A stretch of DNA of 13,332 nucleotides from assembly GCA_900128395.1 (NCBI GenBank), contig LT649807.1, positions 1 to 13,332 of the forward strand, given 5' to 3'. This DNA comes from Stramenopiles sp. TOSAG23-2 (lineage: Eukaryota; Sar). The translations under genes and the position numbers were made by a program. The notes beneath the pieces are model-generated. The model searched no databases. It was given only the letters and a program-made list of their open reading frames with translations, and had not been told where the DNA came from. Each line of letters starts with the position of its first letter. Positions within the stretch are counted from its first letter, which is position 1. Below are positions 7,652 through 13,332 of the stretch, piece after piece.

Positions 7652-8155
7652 GAAAAAAATATTTATATATATTTCTGGAGAATGTATATATTTACTTCAT
7701 CGCATATGAAACTAATCATTTGTCGTTTCAATGAATCGGTATACAAATAAACACGCACGCTTTTACATATATATATATATAAATAATATATGTGTTTATC
7801 ACGGATATCATTGATATCCATAATCATTTCATCAATTCAAAAAGTACATTATATTTTATAAAAAAAAAAATAAAATATAAAAACAAGAAAATCTTACCAA
7901 AGGAACGTAAGAGAAATATTACAGAATCATCATTATAAGTGCGAAACGTAATTTTTGTTAACACAAAAAATGTGTATTATACTGTTAAAATATATAAGAT
8001 TAAAATAAGATTTAAAAAAGATTTTATTTTTCTTTAATTTTTATATATATGACATAATATTAAAAAAAGAAAAAATTAAAAAAAAAGCTTTTTTATAATA
8101 CCATCTCGGTCGTCTCCTCCATTACGTATACATGTATATATATATTTTCAAACTT
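7652..8155. other. Convergent spacer
   Basis: This 504-bp spacer lies between the acidic-protein gene and the converging minus-strand coding segment, and should contain both 3' ends. I see AATAAA-like signals (about 7746), AT microsatellites, long A and T runs (7861-7890, 8019-8095) and a perfect 8-bp-arm palindrome at 7803-7819 (ggatatca-t-tgatatcc). No gene is supported. Confidence 0.5.
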
Positions 8156-8701
8156 TTACGAATTCAATTTTTCTAAATTTTCCTTTGAACATATCGTAGT
8201 CTTCAATAAATCATTTAGTTTCACATCTAATGATACATACGCATCTGGTTGTTGATATTCTGCTAATGCACATATTGCTTCCAACCATGCACGTGTATCT
8301 AATGTTTCACCACGAACAATTTTCTGCGTTGCAGCATCATCAGCACCCCGGCGTTTTACTTTCACCGTGGAATCATAAAAACTTAACAAGTCCCACTTTT
8401 CTGCATGATGTCGTCCTTTCACGCTACCAGCTTCATCTACTATACTTTTTAAATCTAACCCTTTCCCACCACCACACGCATTTTGAAAAATTTGACGCGC
8501 ACTCATTTGAGATACTTGTCGTATACGAATATTTTTTATCATATCATCTTCAGTTAATGATGTGACTGTGTTCAAATTTTCTGCACCAGCTGTACGGGCC
8601 GCAACTCGTTTACTTCTATCTTTTGAACTTTGTGATGGACCTGTCTCTTGTTCTAACAATGAATAGTCTTTCAAAAATTGCATCCATTCATTTACATTCA
8701 T
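8156..8701 (-). CDS. Hypothetical protein, C-terminal piece of a rearranged locus
   Basis: About 181 codons from the first in-frame ATG (8699-8701) to the stop at 8156-8158. I do not recognise the family with certainty. Two segments look like paired helices: MNVNEWMQFLKDYSLL with SLTEDDMIKNIRI and ARQIFQNAC, and later TRAWLEAICALAEY with SLDVKLNDLL. This spacing resembles degenerate EF-hand-like or p25-alpha-like helical proteins common in flagellated protists, which is a weak comparison. Upstream of the ATG another minus frame stays open to 8857 (containing LPNDLTSTIEKLAK). It would join this one if the A-run at 8702-8709 had one base fewer or two more, so the true protein probably extends upstream. 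The 5' part lies in the first copy of a 103-bp tandem duplication. Confidence 0.6.
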   Translation of the reverse strand: MNVNEWMQFLKDYSLLEQETGPSQSSKDRSKRVAARTAGAENLNTVTSLTEDDMIKNIRIRQVSQMSARQIFQNACGGGKGLDLKSIVDEAGSVKGRHHAEKWDLLSFYDSTVKVKRRGADDAATQKIVRGETLDTRAWLEAICALAEYQQPDAYVSLDVKLNDLLKTTICSKENLEKLNS

Positions 8702-8861
8702 ACTTTTTTGCCAATTTTTCAATGGTGGAAGTTAGGTCATTTGGCAATGATGTCTAGAACAATGAATAGTCTTTCAAAAATTGCATCCATTCATTTACAT
8801 TCATACTTTTTTTGCCAATTTTTCAATGGTGGAAGTTAGGTCATTTGGCAATGATGTCTAG
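8655..8861. repeat. 103/104-bp perfect tandem duplication
   Basis: Copy 1 is 8655-8757 and copy 2 is 8758-8861. They appear identical by eye apart from one extra T in the homopolymer that follows 'catac' (six versus seven T). The unit covers the 5' end of the minus-strand coding segment and the start of the plus-strand segment, so it sits exactly at the boundary between the two strands of coding sequence. Near-identity means it is very recent or an assembly artefact. Confidence 0.95.
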
Positions 8862-9105
8862 TACCAATCCAGCAGCAGAGAAAGCTTATATTGCATTATT
8901 GAAACGTATTGTGTTGAAAGAATGGCATAATTTAGTAATTCAATTAAAATTCAACAATTTACAAGATAGTATTGACGACCATAGTAACAGAACACGAGAT
9001 ACAAAACGTGGAATATTAGCACTGAGGCAAGAAGTCGTTTTGAAGCGTCATGAGCTAGTTCGCCTAATGGAATCGCTCGTAAGTTTTCTCTTCTCTGTTT
9101 CCTAG
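8851..9105 (+). CDS. Helical coding-like segment in opposite orientation (possible inverted exon)
   Basis: From ATG 8851 the plus frame reads about 76 codons of convincing coding quality: A/T-ending codons as in the neighbours, and a strongly helical, charged product (for example KAYIALLKRIVLKEW, RGILALRQEVVLKRHELVRL) with heptad-like Leu/Ile/Val spacing. Quality fades after about 9078, where a GTAAGT donor-like sequence occurs; the frame stops at 9103-9105. It is flanked on both sides by minus-strand coding-like sequence, and its last part overlaps the low-quality tail of the right-hand minus frame. It may be a short independent gene, a first exon, or the inverted middle of the minus-strand gene. 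No known family is recognised. Confidence 0.5.
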   Translation: MMSSTNPAAEKAYIALLKRIVLKEWHNLVIQLKFNNLQDSIDDHSNRTRDTKRGILALRQEVVLKRHELVRLMESLVSFLFSVS

Positions 9106-9370
9106 CAGCTTCTTCTATCTCTTTTCTACGTATTACCATGACATCTTCATCCATTGCATTTAAAAGTGCATCTTGTAATTTGAAGGATTGCTTTGTACGT
9201 GGAGAGGACCATGCTGCATTTTGATTTGTTTTATTTAATACAAGTTTTACAGGTGATTGTACAACACTAGTTGGTGGTAAAGATCGAACATGCAATATTT
9301 GTTTTTCCTTTCCATTTGGAGAATGTTGATATGTTACATAATCATAATCTTCTATTTTCGTATCTTCCAT
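9080..9370 (-). CDS. Hypothetical coding segment, N-terminal part of a rearranged locus
   Basis: From ATG 9368-9370 the minus frame gives about 97 codons of good coding quality: an acidic start MEDTKIEDYDYVTYQ, a Pro/Val linker, WSSPRTKQSFKLQDALLNA, then a charged helix KEIEEAARKQRREN. The frame formally continues to a stop at 8951-8953, but beyond about 9078 codon bias weakens and hydrophobic residues dominate, opposite the good plus-strand frame. I therefore end the supported part near 9080. Upstream of the ATG, short stretches in two minus frames (about 9376-9465) also look coding, separated by a TAG or TGA, so the true start may lie further right across an intron or another indel. No known domain is recognised; together with 8156-8861 it may be one gene. 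Confidence 0.5.
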
Positions 9371-9603
9371 ATCGTTTTGAAAATGCAGCTATGGCGGTAT
9401 ATCTTCATGCGTTTCTATATTGTTTTGTTTTTAATGTGTCATTTATTTTGGAAACATCACACATGTAAGTATACACATGTATATGGATATATATATATAT
9501 ATTTAGAACATAAATAAATATGACAAAAAAAAGTAACGACAAAAAAAAAAAAACTTTCTCTGTCACAAAAACCTTAAATATTTGCAATACATATTTTAAG
9601 ATT

Positions 9604-9661
9604 TTAAGCCCAGCTGGGCCAGGGCAGAGAGGACAGCCAGGACAGCAGTCGTCTGGCAGTT
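9604..9661. repeat. GC-rich islet with purine-rich short repeats
   Basis: Contains cagctgggccagggcagaga followed by ggacagccaggacagcag, an abrupt GC-rich block with internal repeats (gccagg, ggacagc). It shares the core gcccagct with the minisatellite at 173-220. Translated frames give only low-complexity Gly/Pro/Cys sequence, so no coding call is made. Confidence 0.6.
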
Positions 9662-9715
9662 GCACAAAATATTACCGTACCTGTGATAAATAGAATTACA
9701 GAGGTAATATGATGT

Positions 9716-9755
9716 GGAATGTGGAATGCTGGAATGCCATGGAATGCCTGGGATG
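9716..9755. repeat. ggaatg short tandem array
   Basis: Four ggaatg hexamers at 9716, 9723, 9731 and 9741 and a shortened ggatg at 9751 are spaced 7-10 bp apart, forming a degenerate minisatellite just right of the GC-rich islet. Confidence 0.7.
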
Positions 9756-9964
9756 TATTATATAATACTTTCGTATCCTCGTAATACTATTAATAAGTGG
9801 TATAATAATACGGTCGGTAACCTGATGTATTACCTGGTAAGTCGTCTGTCGTCTATTTATATATACCAGCCTTTTTTTATTAATTCACATAGGACTACAT
9901 ATACTTTATTATAGTAATATATTGCAAAAGAAGAAAAGACAATATAATCAAGAATGTGTGTTTT

Positions 9965-11050
9965 TTATTCTTTCTGGACAATTACACTAATATCCTCCTC
10001 CTTCTTATTTTTAGAATATTCTTCATCTGCTTTATGTTTACTAGTGGTACCTGTATCTCTGTAAATATTGCCTTTGCAAAATATCATCAACTCAAGTTCG
10101 GTATCACGAAATAAAGTATACAAGCCACTGACAGAAAATAACAAGGTTTGTATAAAAATCGATCGTTGAATCGGTCGTTTATACATAATATATGGCATAC
10201 CATCCCATTGATATTTTAAAAGTATAATAAATTCACCTTTGGAATCCATTCCCCCATTACCCATTGTTATTCGCCAAATATTTGTTATCAAAATGATTAA
10301 AAAAAGTATTCCAATAATTATAACAAACAATCTACTTTTTACTTTAAATGAATCCATAAACACAAACAAATTAATAAACAAAAATAATAAAATATCGAAT
10401 ATGAATGGCCGCCCTGCATCAGGTTTATATCCATTAATTATTACATGTGCAATACTCATCGAAAGTATAATAATGACGTTGGATTCTTTTAATAATTTTC
10501 GAATAATGACATAACTAACATTTTTATAATAAATCATAAATATACCTATAAGAACAGGTAAAGCAGCCAACATAACCACCATACTTATAATCTCATTTCT
10601 ATCTTTAAAAATATTCAACGTAACAGAAACAAATGCAAAAAACAAAGACAATCTTTGACCATGTTTGATTCTCCAGCGTAAATTATTATCTATATGAAAT
10701 ACTTGGCCATATACCGTAATACTTTTACGTTGAAACACGTCTGGTCCATGAATTAGCTCAACGATGGATTTTCTATTTTGCAGTTTTTGCATCCATGTTT
10801 CTCCTTTTTTAATTACACTATTACTACGTCGATTGTTTATGCCGGAAGAAGGCAGCATTGCTGCTGCTGGTGGCGAACTTTCGTTTTCCTCAGTGTTACT
10901 ATTTTTTTTATCAACTGTAATTATCTTCTCTTGAATTACGTCCAAATTACTGCTGGTATTTTTATTCTTACTTGCTGCTTGTACAACACTTTTCTCTTCT
11001 TCATCTTTCCCCTCCTCTTTATCTTCCTCTTTATGTACATATTTTGACAT
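9965..11050 (-). CDS. Six-transmembrane protein of unknown function
   Basis: A 361-residue protein with no family I can name. The N-terminal roughly 130 residues are hydrophilic and probably cytoplasmic: a Lys/Glu-rich start (6-20), Ser/Asn/Pro-rich linkers, then a basic stretch around GETWMQKLQNRKSIVEL. Six hydrophobic helices follow at about 131-148, 154-175, 190-207, 213-233, 240-258 and 297-314, with short loops except a roughly 38-residue loop before the last helix (GNGGMDSKGEF, then KYQWDGMPYIMY). The C-terminus (about 315-361) is charged. No signal peptide, transporter signature or catalytic motif is visible. Related proteins might be lineage-specific multi-pass proteins. ATG 11048-11050 is followed at once by the Lys/Glu-rich stretch and fits the coding start. 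The gene is divergent from the VOC-domain gene across a 681-bp spacer. Confidence 0.8.
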   Translation of the reverse strand: MSKYVHKEEDKEEGKDEEEKSVVQAASKNKNTSSNLDVIQEKIITVDKKNSNTEENESSPPAAAMLPSSGINNRRSNSVIKKGETWMQKLQNRKSIVELIHGPDVFQRKSITVYGQVFHIDNNLRWRIKHGQRLSLFFAFVSVTLNIFKDRNEIISMVVMLAALPVLIGIFMIYYKNVSYVIIRKLLKESNVIIILSMSIAHVIINGYKPDAGRPFIFDILLFLFINLFVFMDSFKVKSRLFVIIIGILFLIILITNIWRITMGNGGMDSKGEFIILLKYQWDGMPYIMYKRPIQRSIFIQTLLFSVSGLYTLFRDTELELMIFCKGNIYRDTGTTSKHKADEEYSKNKKEEDISVIVQKE

Positions 11051-11731
11051 GATCGATGTATTATAACAATCACAATAATGTAATATATATATATATATAT
11101 ATGAGTTACTTCTTTTAATTGTTTCTAGAAAAAGTACGATTATTGTTGTATTATTATAACATTTAATATATATATATTAATGTATGGTGCTATGTATTAT
11201 GGCAACAACAAACAAAACAACAATGCCTGGAGGTTTTACTTTACACATAACTTCAAATGATAGTAATCAATATAATAGTAAAAGGTGGTAAAAGTTGTGC
11301 CATAATAATAAAAAAAAAAAAGGCTGCTGTTGTTGTTATTTTTTAAGTTGTTTTATTATTATATAGTTTAAGTTTTCTGTTTTAGTTTTCTGCTCGTCTT
11401 CCGCGTCTTCCGTTCCAGGTTAAGGTATTGACAGAATTGCTCGTCTTTCGTCTTCCGTTCCAGGTTAAGGTATTGACAGAATCGCTCCAGATATCCAGAT
11501 ATCCAATATAGTGAGGTAATAAATATTATTACTACACTAATACATGGAATAGCACTAAATCTACCTCTCTGGGCGGACTAATTCAAATCCATCCATGAAA
11601 AAATTATTATTACACTTAGGTTGCTTAGATGATTGGACATAAAAAAAAATACTATATAGCGCTATACACAGTATCAGGTATAATATGTAAAAGAAAGATA
11701 GAAAACAAGCGAAGAAAAGATATTTAGAACA
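11051..11731. promoter_or_regulatory. Divergent intergenic region between six-TM and VOC genes
   Basis: This 681-bp region should hold both promoters. It contains an AT microsatellite (11083-11102) close to the minus-strand gene, A/T homopolymers, and a two-copy 45-47 bp tandem repeat (11392-11483) that is relatively GC-rich. Near the plus-strand start the sequence is purine-rich with an AGAACAATGGC start context. I cannot assign a TATA box or factor site with confidence. Confidence 0.45.
11392..11483. repeat. 45-47 bp two-copy tandem repeat
   Basis: Copy 1 (11392-11438) and copy 2 (11439-11483) share gctcgtctt and the block cgtcttccgttccaggttaa ggtattgacagaat; copy 2 lacks two bases of copy 1 (ccgcg becomes tcg) and ends in C rather than T. 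It lies in the middle of a divergent promoter region, so copy number could affect expression of either neighbour. Confidence 0.85.
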
Positions 11732-13078
11732 ATGGCATCCTCAAGCCCAGCATTGCAAAAAGAAGGTGTTGCAGATGGTACATATGCAATGACGGCAAAA
11801 CAACGGGGGTTAATAGCACCGGAAACATTTACACGCGTAACATTAAAAACAATGCCGACACGTTTGTCACAATTAGTGAATTTTTGGACAACATTATTAG
11901 GTACTGTCGAGGTAACAACTTATCAAGAAGAGAGATTTGTTAGCATACGCTTGGTTAATTTTACAGGATATTCTAAAGAGAATGAATATAGAATTGACAT
12001 ATTTGGTGATCCTAATTTAAAAGTATCCACAAACGATGAAAAACCAGGATTTCCCGCTGTAGGAGTTGACCACATAGCTTTTACCTATGCAAATTTTAAA
12101 GATTTAGCTTCTACTGTCTTACGACTAAAAAGTAAAGGAATAGTACCGACTTTGCCAATTAATCACGGACCAACAGTGTCATTTTATTACACCGATCCAG
12201 ATGGCACAAAAGCTGAGTTACAAATTGATGTGTTTGATAGAGCGAGAGATACCGAGGCCATGAAAGATCTTTTTGCTGGTCCATTTATGGAGAATCCAAT
12301 AGGTATTATTATCGATCCAACGAAGTGGGCACTTGAAGCTTCAAAATTATCTGTAACTGAGGAAAATCATAAAATCGTTACAAAATATCCTGAAGCAACT
12401 AAAAGAGATAAAAAGATGGTTGTTGGCCAAAGAGCGTTTGCAAATATGTTAGGTGGAGGTAAATTTCCATTATCTGATGGAAATTTAAATAGAAGGATTG
12501 CCTCTATTACTATTGATACTACTATCCAAAAACCAGAACCAAAATTAATTCAAAATGGTATTTCTCCGCGATGCATGGCTCATATTGTTTTACGCACTGT
12601 TCGACCTGAGAAACAAATAGCGTTTTACAAAACTGTTTTCAATTGTCTAGCAGCATATGAATCAAAATCAGCAACATTTATTACATATGACGATGAACAT
12701 CATCGCTTTGGAATTATTGTCATGCCAGTTGCAAATAGAAGCAATGCACCTGGTGTATCCCACTGTAGTTACACTTTTAGCTCCATTCAAGAATTATATG
12801 AAACTTATCTACGCCTTGCGAATGATTTAAATGAAGCTATTTTACCAATTCATAGTAATCAAATGAATGATTGGATTTCATTGTTTTACATGGATCCAGA
12901 TGGAAATCATGTTGAATTAACAGCAAGATTGCATAATCAGTATGGCGATAATGACACAGCATTAGATCAGTGGCTATCTAATAATAATGCAGATATCAAG
13001 TACCCACTAGGAGAAACATTTGATTATGAAAGGGATTGGTCAAAAGTATTAAGTAGTGATATGAAATCGAAGATGTAA
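11732..13078 (+). CDS. Two-domain VOC (glyoxalase/extradiol dioxygenase-like) protein
   Basis: A 448-residue protein of the vicinal-oxygen-chelate superfamily, whose members use a His-His-Glu metal site for ring cleavage, glyoxalase and related reactions. Two VOC modules are visible. The second (about 280-400) has the full set: H284 in MAHIVL, H344 in GVSHCSYTF, and E395 in DPDGNHVELTA. The first (about 32-168) has H114 in GVDHIAFTY and E162 in DPDGTKAELQID, but the position matching the first ligand is R35 (FTRVTLKT). So the first module probably lacks a normal metal site and may be structural. A linker (about 170-275) separates them. No targeting peptide is evident, suggesting a cytosolic protein. 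Substrate cannot be told from sequence; similarity to aromatic-ring extradiol dioxygenases is only at superfamily level. ATG 11732 is in a good context, and the frame is intact and intronless to TAA at 13078. Confidence 0.88.
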   Translation: MASSSPALQKEGVADGTYAMTAKQRGLIAPETFTRVTLKTMPTRLSQLVNFWTTLLGTVEVTTYQEERFVSIRLVNFTGYSKENEYRIDIFGDPNLKVSTNDEKPGFPAVGVDHIAFTYANFKDLASTVLRLKSKGIVPTLPINHGPTVSFYYTDPDGTKAELQIDVFDRARDTEAMKDLFAGPFMENPIGIIIDPTKWALEASKLSVTEENHKIVTKYPEATKRDKKMVVGQRAFANMLGGGKFPLSDGNLNRRIASITIDTTIQKPEPKLIQNGISPRCMAHIVLRTVRPEKQIAFYKTVFNCLAAYESKSATFITYDDEHHRFGIIVMPVANRSNAPGVSHCSYTFSSIQELYETYLRLANDLNEAILPIHSNQMNDWISLFYMDPDGNHVELTARLHNQYGDNDTALDQWLSNNNADIKYPLGETFDYERDWSKVLSSDMKSKM

Positions 13079-13279
13079 AAAGTTATGTGATGTGGTCAAA
13101 ATATTACGACGTAAAATATTGGGATATCATATACGTCGTATGTGACATATATAATGCATAATATGTGCTCTTTACTACGGTTCGTATCATTAATGTGTGT
13201 GTGTAATATTATATACAGCAGTCTTTAATGTACGTATTATTAAAAAATTAAAAAATTTTATATATTTTTTTATATATAT
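13079..13279. other. Short spacer between VOC gene and edge gene
   Basis: About 200 AT-rich bases separate two genes on the same strand, with a short GT run near 13195-13204 and an AT microsatellite ending exactly at the next ATG. The motif acggttcgta at about 13178-13188 is the reverse complement of tacgaaccgt near 3944-3953 in the TyrRS downstream spacer, also beside a GT run. The significance is unclear. Confidence 0.4.
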
Positions 13280-13332
13280 ATGGCTCAAATCGACAAAGAT
13301 TTCCCCCATGCCAACATCAATATCTCAGCCAA
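13280..13332 (+). CDS. Start of a gene cut by the window edge, with C-ending codons
   Basis: ATG at 13280-13282 is followed by 16 further open codons (MAQIDKDFPHANINISA) and two bases of the next, reaching the window edge. Codon use contrasts sharply with every other gene here: ATC three times, GAC, TTC, CCC, GCC twice and AAC, instead of the A/T-ending codons of the neighbours. In many unicellular eukaryotes such C-ending preferred codons mark very highly expressed genes. A recently acquired gene is the alternative. The product is not identifiable from 17 residues. The start lies directly after an AT microsatellite. Confidence 0.55.
   Translation, partial: MAQIDKDFPHANINISA

Larger units (their letters stand above)
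9371..9964. other. Spacer with GC-rich islet and GGAATG repeats
   Basis: No complete gene is supported. The left part (to about 9465) may hold an unrecognised minus-strand 5' exon of the adjacent locus. It is followed by an AT microsatellite (about 9483-9501), an A-run (9540-9552), a GC-rich islet (9604-9661) and a ggaatg array (9716-9755). The right end, at 9910-9964, is the probable 3' region of the minus-strand six-TM protein gene. Confidence 0.5.

Noticed and set aside
7803-7819. Palindrome ggatatca-t-tgatatcc as a terminator or operator
   Set aside because: An isolated 8-bp-arm AT-rich palindrome in a eukaryotic convergent spacer is expected by chance and has no supporting context.
9079-9105. 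A 27-base GTAAGT...TAG sequence with a pyrimidine tract, looking like a tiny plus-strand intron
   Set aside because: The plus frame after it stops quickly, and the same bases read well as minus-strand coding; no other gene here shows such introns.
9405-9665. Minus-strand open frame of 86 codons
   Set aside because: It crosses the GC-rich islet, an A-run and an AT microsatellite; only a short piece near 9405-9465 looks coding-like, and that is noted with the adjacent locus.
1-13332. CRISPR array, rRNA genes, integrase/att sites or a defence system
   Set aside because: No regularly spaced repeats with unique spacers, no rRNA-like sequence, and no phage or bacterial defence proteins were seen; the gene content is eukaryotic.

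Overview
The window looks like nuclear DNA of a very AT-rich, intron-poor unicellular eukaryote. It has no operons or Shine-Dalgarno pattern. ATG codons sit in A-rich contexts, TAA/TAG/TGA all act as stops, intergenic spacers are full of AT microsatellites, and low-complexity amino-acid runs occur (an Asn run in a tRNA synthetase, His-Thr in a lectin). The proteins are eukaryotic in type: a single-pass C-type-lectin receptor, a mitochondrial-type tyrosyl-tRNA synthetase, an acidic nuclear-type disordered protein and a six-pass membrane protein. A protist such as a diatom or other stramenopile would fit, but a fungus or other AT-rich lineage is not excluded; I cannot name the species.

Layout. 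1-475: AT-rich spacer with a GC-rich minisatellite. 476-1766 (+): secreted/membrane C-type-lectin receptor whose repeat tail is frameshifted. 1767-2401: repeat-rich spacer. 2402-3851 (+): mitochondrial-type TyrRS split by one surplus A in a homopolymer. 4199-5061: an 863-bp foldback/MITE-like element with long terminal inverted repeats, a nested 144-bp duplication and a candidate 7-bp target-site duplication. 5438-5548 (-): a lone Sel1-repeat fragment. 5549-6055 (-): small single-TM coiled-coil protein, probably mitochondrial. 6821-7651 (+): acidic disordered protein, divergent from the preceding gene. 8156-9370: a disordered locus with coding-like segments in the order minus, plus, minus and a 103/104-bp tandem duplication at one junction. 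9965-11050 (-): six-TM protein. 11732-13078 (+): protein with two VOC (extradiol dioxygenase-like) domains. 13280 to the right edge (+): first 17 codons of another gene, with strikingly different codon use.

The genes do not form an evident pathway; this is ordinary eukaryotic gene order with alternating strands and divergent promoters. Three loci are broken by small indels in homopolymers or repeats, which most simply suggests uncorrected long-read errors, although real polymorphism cannot be ruled out. The most interesting items are the mosaic locus at 8156-9370, the foldback element, the Sel1 relic, the lectin receptor architecture, and the asymmetric metal site of the two-domain VOC protein.
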